Source: Brevibacterium moorei
Lineage (GTDB): Bacteria > Actinomycetota > Actinomycetes > Actinomycetales > Brevibacteriaceae
Reading direction: 5' to 3'
Assembly: GCF_024580735.1 (NCBI RefSeq)
Contig: NZ_JANIJX010000011.1
Span: 50,876 to 114,875, forward strand
Length of the DNA: 64,000 nucleotides
In this document: piece by piece, positions 32,898 through 42,181 of the stretch
How positions within the stretch are numbered: position 1 is the stretch's first letter
Layout: each line of letters begins with the position of its first letter
Position numbers and translations under genes: made by a program
The notes under the pieces: generated by a model
Told to the model about the DNA's origin: nothing
Database searches by the model: none
The model's input: the letters and a program-made list of their open reading frames with translations, nothing else

Positions 32898-34352
32898 TCA
32901 GAAACCGACGCCCACCAGGGACCCGAAGATCAGCGCCACGATGGCGATGAGGGACCAGAACACGATGAGCGGCCACAGGAATCTGCACCAGGTCTCGTAC
33001 GGGATCCGGCATACGGCCAGCAGGCCCATGACCGAGGCCGAGGTGGGCATGATCGAGTTGGCGATCGCGTCCCCGTACTGATAGGCCAGCACGGTCAACT
33101 GCCGGTCGATGCCCAGCACATCGGACAGCGGCACCATGATCGGCATGGTCGTCGCTGCCATGCCCGAACCCGAAGGGATGACCAGGTTGAGCACCGACTG
33201 GAACAGGAACATGAGGATGACGACGAGGAAGTTGGGGGAGTCCCCGATCCAGGTGGCGACCGCGTTGATGACGGTGTCGAGTACATTCGCCTGCTCCAGC
33301 ACCACCAGGATCGCCCTGGCGAAGCCCACGATGAGCGCACCGAAGGCCACGTCCTGCATCCCGGAGACCATGTTCGAGAACAGCCCGTTGACGCCCAGCC
33401 GGCCGATCAGGCCCGTGACGATGGCGATGAGGACGAACATCGCGGCCATCTCATTGAGGAACCAGCCGTGTTTGAGGATGCCGTACATGTTCGTCACGAT
33501 CCCGGCGACGAAGATGATGAGCACAAGGGAACGGCGCCAGTCCAGCCTGGGTGCGGCGTCCTCGGCCTCGGCGTCTGCTGTGGCCGCGGCCGTAGCACCG
33601 ACCTCGGGGGCACCCACCTTGCCGTAGAGCAGGGACTTCGTGGGGTCGGCCTTGACCCGGGAGGCGTAGCGCATGACCCACCAGATGCCGGCGGCCAGGA
33701 TGAACACGTAGACGATCGCGCGGAAGCCCATCCCGGAGAACAGCGGCAGCTGTGCGATGCCCTGCGCCACACCCACCGTGAATGGGTTCATCATGCCGCC
33801 GGTGAAGCCCGCCGCGGCACCCAGGCAGATGACGGCCGCACCCACCAGGGCGTCATAGCCCAGGGCCAGAGCGATGCCAACGCCGATCGGCGCGAAGATG
33901 ATCGTCTCCTCGGCCATACCGGTGGTGAAGCCCAGAATGGAGAACACCACCATCAGCAGTGGCAGCAGGATGGCGCCGTGGCCGTGCAGTAGTTTGACCA
34001 GTGCGTTGATGCCCGCGTCGATCGCACCGGTTGCGCGGATCACTCCGAAGGCTCCGCCGAGTAAGAAGATGTAGAAGATGATGTCCGCGGCCTCGGCCAG
34101 GCCGGTGGGCACCGAGGTGAAGAAGTCGAAGAAGGACAGGGGGGTCTTCTCGGTGCCGTGGTAGGTTCCGGCCAGCACGACCTCGCGCCCGTCCTCTTCC
34201 GCCCGGTCGAAGGAGCCCGAGGGGATCAGGTAGGTCGCGAGGCCGATCAGGAAGATCATCCCGAAGATGATCGCGTAGGTGTGGGGGAAGGCGACCTTGC
34301 GTTTCTTCACCCGGCCCGAGGTCGTAACGGGGGTGGATGTGTCTGTGGGCAT
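32898..34352 (-). CDS. YfcC-family carrier (C4-dicarboxylate / DcuC-like superfamily)
   Basis: A 484-residue membrane protein of the YfcC group: FPHTYAIIFGMIFLIGLATYLIPSG at the N-terminus, FYIFLLGGAFGVIRATGAIDAG, FSILGFTTGMAEETIIFAPI, GFTGGMMNPFTVGVAQGIA and the C-terminal VIPSGSGMAATTMPIMVPLSD with DAIANSIMPTSASVMGLLAVCRIPYE. Related proteins are arginine/ornithine-type or short-chain-acid carriers; the substrate here is not evident. A long acidic cytosolic loop at about residues 250-285 is poorly conserved. GAGG lies six bases before the ATG. Not clearly part of the threonate operon, since 211 bp with a promoter separate them. Confidence 0.86.
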   Translation of the reverse strand: MPTDTSTPVTTSGRVKKRKVAFPHTYAIIFGMIFLIGLATYLIPSGSFDRAEEDGREVVLAGTYHGTEKTPLSFFDFFTSVPTGLAEAADIIFYIFLLGGAFGVIRATGAIDAGINALVKLLHGHGAILLPLLMVVFSILGFTTGMAEETIIFAPIGVGIALALGYDALVGAAVICLGAAAGFTGGMMNPFTVGVAQGIAQLPLFSGMGFRAIVYVFILAAGIWWVMRYASRVKADPTKSLLYGKVGAPEVGATAAATADAEAEDAAPRLDWRRSLVLIIFVAGIVTNMYGILKHGWFLNEMAAMFVLIAIVTGLIGRLGVNGLFSNMVSGMQDVAFGALIVGFARAILVVLEQANVLDTVINAVATWIGDSPNFLVVILMFLFQSVLNLVIPSGSGMAATTMPIMVPLSDVLGIDRQLTVLAYQYGDAIANSIMPTSASVMGLLAVCRIPYETWCRFLWPLIVFWSLIAIVALIFGSLVGVGF

Positions 34353-34425
34353 GCGGGACCTCGGTGGGATCGATTTGTTGGGATGTGGGCCGCGGGCCAG
34401 TCTAGTGCTGCGGTGTCTGGGTCCT

Positions 34426-34445
34426 GGGTCACATTCCGCTGACCC
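34426..34445 (-). terminator. Hairpin downstream of histidine kinase
   Basis: GGGTCA, eight bases, TGACCC, lying 94 bases after the kinase stop on the minus strand. Weak terminator candidate. Confidence 0.3.
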
Positions 34446-34538
34446 GGAGCCCGTGGCGGTAGCGGTTTAGTCGGAGTGGCTGTTGGCCGCATATTATTCG
34501 GTCGACTGTAAAGTAACCGGAAAACCGTCTGTTCCCCG

Positions 34539-36389
34539 TTAGGCGGGCAATTCCGCGTGCAGGACGAAACCGCCGGCGGAATCCGGTTCGGCGTGCATCA
34601 GCCCGCCCAGGGCCGTCACCCGTTCCCGGATACCGCGCAGCCCCAGGCCCGCGCCGGGCGCCGGCACGGATTCCGCCAGGGGCGCCGCCGGTCCGTTGAC
34701 CACATCGATCGTCAGGTGCTCGCCACAGGATATGGTCACGGTGATGGCCACGCCCGGCGCATGCCGCACCGCATTGCTCAGTCCCTCCTGCACGATCCGG
34801 TACGCCGTCAGCGAGGTCGCGGCCGGCAGTGCCAGGGCCGCCTCGTCGCCCGGTGCGTGCAACGCGATGTCCACCCCCGAGCGCCGCGTCGCCTCGACCA
34901 GTTCCGGCACATCGCCCAGGGCCGGCTGGGGGGCGGTGGGGGCCTCGCCCGCCCGCAGAATGGTCAGCAGCCCGCGCATCTCGGTCAACGCGGTGCGCGC
35001 GGATTCGGCGATCGAGGCGAACTCGCGGCGGACCGGCTCCTCGAGCCCGGGCAGCCGGTAGGGCGCGGTGGTGGCCTGCACCCCGATGACCGACATGCTG
35101 TGGGCCACCACGTCGTGGAGCTCGCGGGCGATGCGATTGCGTTCGGCCAGCTCCTCGCGTTCGGCGCTGGTGCGGGCCGCGGCCTCGCGTTCGGCGCGCA
35201 GTTTCGCCCGCCCGTTCAACCAGGTGCGCACGGCCAGGCCGATAGTCCAGGCCGCCGCCGTGACCGGGACCGCGACGATGAGGTTGATCTGGGCACCCGT
35301 GGTCCAGTCGAGGGTCCGGACGAGCACGGCTGTGCCCAGCAGGGGCACGGCCCAGGTCAGTGTGGCGCGCCACCAGCGGCTGCGCAGCCCCACCAGCACC
35401 AGCAGCAGGCACTGGACGATGAGGGCGAAGACCGGCCAGGGCCACGGCGCGCCCTGCTGGTCCGCACTCAGCCAGGCCAGCGCCAGGGTCGTCGCAGTGC
35501 TCAGCACGGGAACCAGGGCGGGCAGGCGGGCACAGCACAAGAGGGTCACTGCCTGTCCGGCGGCCACCAGCATGGCGTAGACGGGGTCGAGCCCGTCGAT
35601 CACCGCGTACAGCGGCCAGCCGATCGCCAGACAGGCCACGGCACCCAGCCCCGCGAAGATCCAGGTCCAGGCCTCGGGGCCGGGCAGGGACGGCCGGGTG
35701 GGCTTGGCGGGAACCACACCGGTGTCGGCCCCCACGCTCTCCAGGCCCATGCGCATCACCAGGGCGTCCAGGTTCGCCAGGCCGCGCAGCACGACCGGCG
35801 TGGTGAGCAGCAAGATCAGGCCGGCCACCTCGTTGAACACCACGTCGATCGCGTGTGAATGGGCCAGGGACACCGGCACCGTGCCCTGGGATGCCGCCTG
35901 CAGTAGATAGCCCGGCAGGGTCGAATCCTCGTGCGGCAGGAAGAAGCCCCAGATGAAATACGTCAGTCCGCCGGCCGCCCCGCCGAGCCAGGAGACGGCC
36001 ACGACGAAGGTGAAGATGTGCAGTGGGAAGGCGATGAGCGTTTCGAACAGCAGGTCGAGCCAGCGTCGCCCATCGGCCAGCCGCCCGGTGATCCAGCGGG
36101 CCCGGCCGGGGGCTGCGGCGCGGTAGCGCACTGGTGCGCCGGGCGTGCCCGTCCACCAGTGCAGCCGGGCCCGCGACACCTGTGCGAAGCCCGAGGCGAC
36201 GGACAGTGCCACGGCGAACAGCAGGGCGCCGATCCAGATCACGATGGTGCCGGCGGACAGTGCGGTCAGCGGCACCAGGATGATGAAGGCGGGCAGGGAC
36301 AGGAAGAAGCCGGGCAGTACGAATCCCAGATCGCGGCCCACCCTGGCCGGATCGAAGGAGGTGCGCAGTGACGAGTGTGGCGTGTCCAT
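34539..36389 (-). CDS. NarL-type sensor histidine kinase
   Basis: A 616-residue membrane kinase. About ten hydrophobic segments in residues 20-390 form the sensor part, beginning with a Sensor-type domain common in actinobacteria. The HisKA_3 dimerisation helix has the phospho-accepting His425 in RIARELHDVVAHSMS, and the ATPase has the N-box LSNAVRHA (Asn539) and GAGLGLRGIRERV. ATG 36389 has TATCGT seven bases upstream and no Shine-Dalgarno at a proper distance, so it looks leaderless. It is divergent from the cognate response regulator at 36501. Signal sensed is unknown; cell-envelope stress is common for such multi-spanning sensors. Confidence 0.9.
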   Translation of the reverse strand: MDTPHSSLRTSFDPARVGRDLGFVLPGFFLSLPAFIILVPLTALSAGTIVIWIGALLFAVALSVASGFAQVSRARLHWWTGTPGAPVRYRAAAPGRARWITGRLADGRRWLDLLFETLIAFPLHIFTFVVAVSWLGGAAGGLTYFIWGFFLPHEDSTLPGYLLQAASQGTVPVSLAHSHAIDVVFNEVAGLILLLTTPVVLRGLANLDALVMRMGLESVGADTGVVPAKPTRPSLPGPEAWTWIFAGLGAVACLAIGWPLYAVIDGLDPVYAMLVAAGQAVTLLCCARLPALVPVLSTATTLALAWLSADQQGAPWPWPVFALIVQCLLLVLVGLRSRWWRATLTWAVPLLGTAVLVRTLDWTTGAQINLIVAVPVTAAAWTIGLAVRTWLNGRAKLRAEREAAARTSAEREELAERNRIARELHDVVAHSMSVIGVQATTAPYRLPGLEEPVRREFASIAESARTALTEMRGLLTILRAGEAPTAPQPALGDVPELVEATRRSGVDIALHAPGDEAALALPAATSLTAYRIVQEGLSNAVRHAPGVAITVTISCGEHLTIDVVNGPAAPLAESVPAPGAGLGLRGIRERVTALGGLMHAEPDSAGGFVLHAELPA

Positions 36390-36396
36390 GACCTCG

Positions 36397-36402
36397 ACGA
36401 TA
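36397..36402 (-). promoter_or_regulatory. -10 box for leaderless histidine kinase gene
   Basis: On the minus strand TATCGT ends seven bases before ATG 36389. Confidence 0.45.
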
Positions 36403-36487
36403 GGGCCATGCGTGGCGCCCGTGCGTCACCCGGGAGGGTGAGGCACGGACCCTACCGCAGGGGGAGGGTGCGGGGACGGGGTGCGTC

Positions 36488-36493
36488 TAGGAT
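36488..36493 (+). promoter_or_regulatory. -10 box for leaderless response regulator gene
   Basis: TAGGAT ends seven bases before ATG 36501; no ribosome-binding site is present. Confidence 0.5.
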
Positions 36494-36500
36494 CGTGGGC

Positions 36501-37196
36501 ATGACAGCACAGACTCCCCACCCCGGCGATTCCCCGATCCGCGTGATCGTCGTCGACGACCAGGCGATGGTGCGCGAGGGCTTCGCCGCCCTGCTGGGAT
36601 CGCAGCCGGACATCACGGTGGTCGGCACGGCCGCAGACGGCGCCGAGGTGACCGAGCTGGTGCGCCGCAGCCAACCCGACGTCGTGCTGATGGACATTCG
36701 GATGCCCCGGCTCAACGGCCTGGACGCGACCCGGCAGGTCGTGGCGATGCCGGGGCTCAAACAGCCCAGGGTCATCATCCTGACCACCTTCGACGCCGAC
36801 GAATACGTCTTCGCGGCCCTGCGCGCCGGCGCCAGCGGCTTCCTGCTCAAGGACTCCACCCCCGAGGAGCTCATCACCGCGGTCCACGTGGTGGCCGCCG
36901 GCGAGGCCCTGCTGGCGCCGGCCATCACCTCGAAGCTCATCGCCGACTACGCCGCCCGTCCGGAACCGCGGGGCCCGGGGAAGACCCTGCTGGCAGAACT
37001 GACCGAACGCGAACTCGACGTGATGCGCTTGGTGGCCGCGGGAAGATCCAATGCCGAGGCCGCCGCCGAACTGTTCCTGGGCGAACAGACCGTCAAAACG
37101 CACGTCTCGCGGATCCTGCGCAAACTGGGTCTGCGCGACCGCGCCCAGATCGTGGTCGCCGCCTATGAGTCGGGCCTGGTGAACGCCGGGCGCTGA
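36501..37196 (+). CDS. NarL/LuxR-family response regulator
   Basis: A 231-residue regulator with receiver domain (acid pair VVDDQ at 18-20, phospho-acceptor Asp65 in VVLMDIRMP, Thr in ILTTFD, Lys in FLLKDS) and a C-terminal LuxR helix-turn-helix (LTERELDVMRLVAAGRSNAEAAAELFLGEQTVKTHVSRILRKLG). Partner of the divergent histidine kinase. The frame is open upstream, but ATG 36501 with its leaderless promoter gives the family N-terminus. Targets could include the fusion gene just downstream, which is inference from position only. Confidence 0.93.
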   Translation: MTAQTPHPGDSPIRVIVVDDQAMVREGFAALLGSQPDITVVGTAADGAEVTELVRRSQPDVVLMDIRMPRLNGLDATRQVVAMPGLKQPRVIILTTFDADEYVFAALRAGASGFLLKDSTPEELITAVHVVAAGEALLAPAITSKLIADYAARPEPRGPGKTLLAELTERELDVMRLVAAGRSNAEAAAELFLGEQTVKTHVSRILRKLGLRDRAQIVVAAYESGLVNAGR

Positions 37197-37307
37197 GTCC
37201 CTCACCCGGAAGTAGCCCGGCTCTTTCGCTCCGCAGGGTGACGCGGACATCCCGAGCGGCTTCATACATTCCTTGCAGTCAAGCAAACGAACTGTGAGGA
37301 ATGACCG

Positions 37308-39395
37308 ATGACTTCGCTCCTGCCGCCGCGCCCGGTGGCCGCGCCCCGACCCAGATTCCGCCGCGATCCCGTGATCGATGCGGTCCGTGTCGGCTGCCTG
37401 CTGGTGGTCGTGGCCCTGCACGCACTGTTGGTCGGCGCCTGGCGCAACACCGACGGCTCCCTGACCACCGGTATGGCCCTGGCCGGCCACGCCTGGTTCG
37501 TCCCCATCACCTGGCTGGCCCAGGTGATGCCCCTGTTCTTCATTGCCGGCGGCTTCGCGGCCATCAGCCAGTGGCGGCGCCTGCGCGCCCGCGGCGTGAC
37601 GGCGGCCTGTTTCGTGGAGCTGCGGATCAAGCGCCTGGTGGTGCCGGCCGGGGTGATGATCGCCGTGGTCGGCACCGTATTGGCCTGCGTCCGAGTCGCC
37701 GGACTGCCGGCCGACCTGGCCGCCGAGGCCGCCTACTGGGCCGCACAGCCCCTGTGGTTCCTGGCGGTCTACCTGGGCACCACCGCCCTGGTGCCCGTTC
37801 TGGCCGCGGCGCACGAGCGGTTCGGGGCGCGTGTGCCGGCGGTCGGCCTCGGTACGGTGCTGGCCGTCGACCTGGTCCGGCAGTTCTCACTGGCCGGGCC
37901 CTGGAGCACGGGACTGGCCTATCTCAACCTCGCTTTCGTCTGGCTGTTCTGCCAACAATTGGGCTTCGTCCTGGCCGATGCACGTGGACGCGGTAGGGCC
38001 CGGGCCGGCCTGCTGGCCGCCGTGAGTGGGATCCTCGTGCTGCTGGCCTGCGGCTGGTCGCCCGACCTCATCGCCTCGCTCAACCCGCCCACCGCGCTGT
38101 TCGCCCTGGGTGCGCTCGCCGAGCTGTGCCTGCTGCGGCTGCTCAGGCCCCGCTTGGAGCGCCTGGTGACCAAGCCGGCTGTGGCAGGTCCGATCAAATG
38201 GGCCGGCAGCCTGGCGATGACCGTCTACCTGTGGCATATGCCCATCGCCCTGGCCCTGGTGGCGGCCCTGTGGGGCGCCGGTGCACCCCTGCCCGCCCTG
38301 CACAGCCCGGCCTGGTGGCTGAGCCGGCCGCTGTGGCTGGCCCTGGTCGCCGGCGCCGTGATCCCGGCTGCAATATGGCTCTCCCGACTCGAACGCTGGG
38401 AGCCGCGCCTGCCCCTGCGCCCCCTGACCGGCTGGCCCGCGGCCCGTGTGGCGGCCTCGGCCGTGGCGGCGATCGGTGGAGTCGTCATCGCCCTGCTGGG
38501 CGGCCTGGGTGGTACCGGCACCGCCGTGGCGGCCGTATGCTTGCTGGTCCTCGCGGTGTGGCTGGCCACGAGTCCCACCCCGGCCGGTCGCGGGACCGCA
38601 GTGTTCTCCTACGGGGACCCCGAGGCGCCGGTGGTCTGGGCCATCCACGGGTTCCGCAGCTCCCACCGCGCCCTCGAACCGCTGGCCCAGGACCTGGCGG
38701 CCCGTGGTTTCCGGGTGCTGGCACCCGACCTGCCCGGCTGCGGGGAGTCCGATCCGCTGCCGGCGGGCCACGGGATCGAGGACCTTGGCAGGTGGCTGCG
38801 CGGGCTGCTGGACCGGGAGCCCGCGCCCGCGCTGCTGCTGGGGCACTCGCTGGGTTCGGTCATCGTCGCCGAGGCCATCGCCCAGGGCGCCGCACACCGC
38901 GGTGCCGTGCTGGTCAATCCGATCGTCACCGCGCCCAGGGACAATCCATGCCGGCTGGCGATCACCGGGCTGCGCGCCTATTACGGTCTGGCCGCGCGGC
39001 TGGGTCCGTTCGGCGATGTGCTGCTGGCCGGGCGCGCCCTGGCGGGGCTGAGCGGGATCGTGATGGCCAGCGGCACCGGCCTGCGCCGGCGCGGTGGCAT
39101 CGTGCTGGAGCATATGCGCGATTCCCACTCCTTCAACAGCGGTGCGGCACTGCTGGAGACCTTCCACACCTCGTTGCGACACTGCGTGGGGGACTCCGGT
39201 GCTGACTTCACCCGTCCCGTCTTGGTCCTTGGAGGGGAGCACGATGCGCTGGCCCCGGTGGAACGGCAGCTGGAACTGGTGGACCGGATCCCCTGTGCCG
39301 TCCTGCGGGTGCTGCCGGGGGTGGGCCACCTGGTCCCGCGCGAGGCCCATGTGGCGGCAGCCGCGGCGGTCGACGACTGGGCCGCGGATTTATGA
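37308..39395 (+). CDS. Acyltransferase-3 membrane domain fused to alpha/beta hydrolase
   Basis: A 695-residue two-part protein. Residues about 20-365 are an OafA/YrhL-type membrane acyltransferase with ten or so helices and the active-site Arg27...His38 pair in IDAVRVGCLLVVVALHALL. Two further helices (about 380-420) lead to an alpha/beta hydrolase at 430-695 with VVWAIHGFRSS, nucleophile Ser514 in LLGHSLGSV, acid Asp646 in LGGEHDALAP and His674 in GVGHLVP, a complete triad. The reading frame is continuous, so this is a true fusion. It may transfer and edit acyl groups on an envelope polymer or lipid. GAGGA lies seven bases before the ATG. Confidence 0.85.
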   Translation: MTSLLPPRPVAAPRPRFRRDPVIDAVRVGCLLVVVALHALLVGAWRNTDGSLTTGMALAGHAWFVPITWLAQVMPLFFIAGGFAAISQWRRLRARGVTAACFVELRIKRLVVPAGVMIAVVGTVLACVRVAGLPADLAAEAAYWAAQPLWFLAVYLGTTALVPVLAAAHERFGARVPAVGLGTVLAVDLVRQFSLAGPWSTGLAYLNLAFVWLFCQQLGFVLADARGRGRARAGLLAAVSGILVLLACGWSPDLIASLNPPTALFALGALAELCLLRLLRPRLERLVTKPAVAGPIKWAGSLAMTVYLWHMPIALALVAALWGAGAPLPALHSPAWWLSRPLWLALVAGAVIPAAIWLSRLERWEPRLPLRPLTGWPAARVAASAVAAIGGVVIALLGGLGGTGTAVAAVCLLVLAVWLATSPTPAGRGTAVFSYGDPEAPVVWAIHGFRSSHRALEPLAQDLAARGFRVLAPDLPGCGESDPLPAGHGIEDLGRWLRGLLDREPAPALLLGHSLGSVIVAEAIAQGAAHRGAVLVNPIVTAPRDNPCRLAITGLRAYYGLAARLGPFGDVLLAGRALAGLSGIVMASGTGLRRRGGIVLEHMRDSHSFNSGAALLETFHTSLRHCVGDSGADFTRPVLVLGGEHDALAPVERQLELVDRIPCAVLRVLPGVGHLVPREAHVAAAAAVDDWAADL

Positions 39396-39450
39396 CACGG
39401 TGTGTCGAACCGCCCCACGCGCCCGGGCGTGGCGTGTGAGTCTATGGGCT

Positions 39451-40803
39451 ATGACCTCGACTACCGCCGCGAGCACCGCGGAATCCCAGGCGCCCGTGGC
39501 AGTGGTGCCGCTGGACAAGCGCAAGCAGCGTAAATCCTTCGTCGCCAGCACCGTCGGACAGTTGCTCGAATGGTACGAGTGGGGCGTCTACGCGGTGTTC
39601 GCCCCGCAGATCGCGGCTGCTCTGTTCCACACGCAGAACCAGGTGTCGGCCCTGTTGTCGACCTTCGGGGTGTTCGCGATCGGTTTCCTGTTCCGCCCCC
39701 TCGGTGGGATCGTGTTCGGCCGAATCGCCGACCGCCGGGGTCGCAAGTTCGTACTGGTGACGACCATGCTCATGATGGCGGGTGGCTCAGTGCTCATCGG
39801 CCTGGTTCCGACCTACGGACAGATCGGCATCGCGGCGTCCGGCCTGTTGCTGTTGGCGCGCGTGGTCCAGGGCTTCGCCCATGGTGGGGAGTCGGCCGCG
39901 GCGAACTCCTATATCGCGGAGATCGCCCCGGCCGGCCGGCGCGGCCTGTGGGGTTCGACCGTGTTCATGACGATCTTCGGTGGGTCCTTCATCGCCTTTG
40001 TGCTCGGCGGGGCGATCACCGGTGTGCTCTCCAAGCCCGAGGTCGCAGCCTGGGGCTGGCGCATCCCGTTCCTGTTGGGCGCGGTACTGGCCCTGGTCGC
40101 GTTGTACCTGCGTTCGGGCATGATCGAGTCCAAGGACCTGGTGGAGAACAGCCGGGTCACCGGCAAGATCAACGGGCTCGACGCCGCGCACTTCCCGGCC
40201 GCGGCGTTGCGACCCCTGCCCAAGGCGGTGTCGATCGTCGCGATCTTCTTCCTGGTCTCCGGGGTGGCGGCCAGCAACTACACGTGGACCTCGTACGTGT
40301 CGACCTTCGCCGTGACCCAGCGGAACATGGAGGCCAATGGGGCGTACTGGGCGCTCACCGCGGCCCTGGCCATCGGCATCCTCTCCCTGCTGTTCTGGGG
40401 TTGGGTCTCGGATAAGTGGGGGCGCAAACCGGTGCTCTACATCTTCGCGATAGGCGTGGCCGTGACCCAGTACCCGCTCATGGGTCTGATCGATCAGCGC
40501 CCGTGGACGCTGTTCGTGACGACCTCGATCGCACTGTTCTTCCTGGCGGCGGGCGCCGGTCTGCTGACATCGGTGATGGCCGAGACCTTCCCGACGGCCG
40601 CGCGCACCGCCTATATCGGCTTCGCATACTCGCTGGCGACGGCTGTGTTCGGCGGTACCACCCCGTACGTCAACCAGTTCGCCGTGTACATCGGGGCGCC
40701 CTGGGCGTCGAATGCGTGGATCGTGTTCGCCGAGCTGCTGGCCCTGTGGGCGGTGTGGCGCCTGCCCGAGCGCAAGGGCATCGACCTGCACATCGTGCGC
40801 TGA
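39451..40803 (+). CDS. MFS transporter, metabolite:H+ symporter (MHS) type
   Basis: A 450-residue carrier close to the ProP/ShiA/KgtP group. The N-terminus has SFVASTVGQLLEWYEWGVY, then FLFRPLGGIVFGRIADRRGRKFVL, the MHS motif LLARVVQGFAHGGESAAANSYIAE and the second-half repeat FWGWVSDKWGRKPVLY. Substrates in this family are dicarboxylates, betaine/proline, shikimate or citrate; none can be chosen here. ATG 39451 is the family start although the frame is open upstream. No ribosome site is evident. It follows the fusion gene after 55 bases and ends before palindrome copy 1. Confidence 0.9.
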   Translation: MTSTTAASTAESQAPVAVVPLDKRKQRKSFVASTVGQLLEWYEWGVYAVFAPQIAAALFHTQNQVSALLSTFGVFAIGFLFRPLGGIVFGRIADRRGRKFVLVTTMLMMAGGSVLIGLVPTYGQIGIAASGLLLLARVVQGFAHGGESAAANSYIAEIAPAGRRGLWGSTVFMTIFGGSFIAFVLGGAITGVLSKPEVAAWGWRIPFLLGAVLALVALYLRSGMIESKDLVENSRVTGKINGLDAAHFPAAALRPLPKAVSIVAIFFLVSGVAASNYTWTSYVSTFAVTQRNMEANGAYWALTAALAIGILSLLFWGWVSDKWGRKPVLYIFAIGVAVTQYPLMGLIDQRPWTLFVTTSIALFFLAAGAGLLTSVMAETFPTAARTAYIGFAYSLATAVFGGTTPYVNQFAVYIGAPWASNAWIVFAELLALWAVWRLPERKGIDLHIVR

Positions 40804-40822
40804 GGCCAATCCAGGCGGAAGA

Positions 40823-40882
40823 CCAAAGCGATCCCGGCAGTCCAAACCTGTTGAGGGGTTTGGACTGCCGGGATCGCTTTGG
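40823..40882. repeat. Palindromic repeat, copy 1 (orientation A)
   Basis: A perfect 26-bp inverted repeat with an eight-base loop TGTTGAGG. Its arms are identical over 25 bases to those at 42124-42181. It lies between the convergent stops of the MFS gene and the AbiEi-like gene, so it can also terminate both. Confidence 0.85.
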
Positions 40883-40902
40883 GGTTCAGGGTGCAGCAAG
40901 CC

Positions 40903-41931
40903 TCAGATCCGGATATTGGCCCGGCGCAGTTTGGCCAGCAGGCGGTAACCTCCGTCTGCGCGGGGGAGGACATCCGCCCATTCCACGCGGATCACCGGGT
41001 AGTACTGGCGCAGGAAGTCTTCGCGCCGTTTCTCCTGGCGCAGATCGTCCGGGTCCCGGTATTTGCCCCAGCCGTCGGCCCCGATGATCACTCCCAGGGA
41101 TGGAATGAAGAAGTCAACCCGGTAGTGGGTCCAGCCGTCGCCGGTGATGAAGACGATCTGCTGCTTGAAGTCGTGGATGCCCAGCATGTGCAGGGCCAGG
41201 GCCGTCAGGCTCTCCAGCGGGGATTCCGCAGCACCCGTTGCCCAGTCGGCTAGGCGCTGCGCCTTCCTGATCCCGTGCTTTCCGGCCAGCTCCTCCAACA
41301 TCCCCAATGCCTCGTGCAGCCGAGCACGACGGGCGGCGAACTCCTGATGGGCCAGTTCGTCCAGCGTGGGATACCCCACGCCGACCCTGGGTGAAATGCC
41401 GGGAGGGCGCCAGCCCGGCGAATGCCGGGGATAGCTCAGGAGGAGGCCTCGGTCTGGTTGCGACACTCCTCCGATGTAGGCGTCGGCTGCGATATAGCCG
41501 TGCAGGGGGTCCAAGTCCCGCAGCATGTCTGCGACAGTCCAGAGTGGATTCGTCATCGGCACGCACGGCAGGTCGAGGCATGAGGCATGGATGAAATCCT
41601 CGGGCACTGTGCGCTGCCTGCGTTGGATCCGCGTGGTGGTGATCGGGGTGCGCTGTGGGTCGGACACGGAGAATCGATCCAGCCGGCCGTCATACAGGGG
41701 TATGCGCTGGGCCGCTGCGGCGGATCGATGGCTCAGAACCTGCCCGTCCATCAAACCGTATTCGGCGATATATCCCAGATGATGCTTGATCCTCTGGTCG
41801 AAGGTGCGGACCGGGCCCTCCGAAGTCCGGTCGTGCAGCAGATCCGGGGTATCTACCCACCGCTGGAACACGGCATGGCGGGCATCTGCGCACCGTGATA
41901 CCACGGCGAGCATGCCGCTTCCAATGCTCAT
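40903..41931 (-). CDS. AbiEi-like / DUF559 endonuclease-fold protein
   Basis: About 342 residues. The pattern fits the actinobacterial family annotated as type IV toxin-antitoxin AbiEi-like proteins: an N-terminal recognition region with LSHRSAAAAQRIPLYD and HRR-like QRRQRTVPEDF, a middle with PLWTVADMLRDL, and a C-terminal Vsr/DUF559 fold (HYRVDFFIPSLGVIIGADGWGKY, RREDFLRQYYPVIRVEWADVL). The usual Glu of the GExDG motif is replaced, leaving IGADG, so nuclease activity is doubtful. No AbiEii toxin gene adjoins it. The region upstream is AT-rich with a possible TATATA promoter. ATG 41931 or ATG 41913 (GGAAG upstream) may be the start. Confidence 0.7.
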   Translation of the reverse strand: MSIGSGMLAVVSRCADARHAVFQRWVDTPDLLHDRTSEGPVRTFDQRIKHHLGYIAEYGLMDGQVLSHRSAAAAQRIPLYDGRLDRFSVSDPQRTPITTTRIQRRQRTVPEDFIHASCLDLPCVPMTNPLWTVADMLRDLDPLHGYIAADAYIGGVSQPDRGLLLSYPRHSPGWRPPGISPRVGVGYPTLDELAHQEFAARRARLHEALGMLEELAGKHGIRKAQRLADWATGAAESPLESLTALALHMLGIHDFKQQIVFITGDGWTHYRVDFFIPSLGVIIGADGWGKYRDPDDLRQEKRREDFLRQYYPVIRVEWADVLPRADGGYRLLAKLRRANIRI

Positions 41932-42123
41932 AAGACAGCAATTGCGCGCCTTATATATTGTACGTTCATCTATGTTGGCATTTATAAGTGTTGTGCGTGA
42001 AACAACGTTATACATAAATGGATGATTGCACTTAAGGGTATCTAGGGGAAGAGGCTCTTGTGGGCCTGTGGACTGTCGGATGTTGTCCACAGGGTGGAGC
42101 ACGCATGGTGGCGGGCAGAAAGT

Positions 42124-42181
42124 CAAAGCGATCCCGGCAGTCCAAACCTCTCAACAGGTTTGGACTGCCGGGATCGCTTTG
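42124..42181. repeat. Palindromic repeat, copy 2 (orientation B)
   Basis: A perfect 25-bp inverted repeat with loop TCTCAACA. The loop matches the reverse complement of the copy 1 loop at seven of eight bases, so the two copies are inverted relative to each other. Outside the arms, TCCGCC at 42185 mirrors GGCGGA at 40814. Confidence 0.85.

Noticed and set aside
34557..35858. 433-codon plus-strand frame inside the histidine kinase gene
   Set aside because: The opposite strand has an intact HisKA_3/ATPase kinase. The plus frame is low-complexity shadow sequence.
41983..42006. Second parS-like sequence (GTGAAAC half-site)
   Set aside because: Only one half matches; the other half, GTTGTGC, departs strongly from GTTTCAC. 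Not a credible ParB site.
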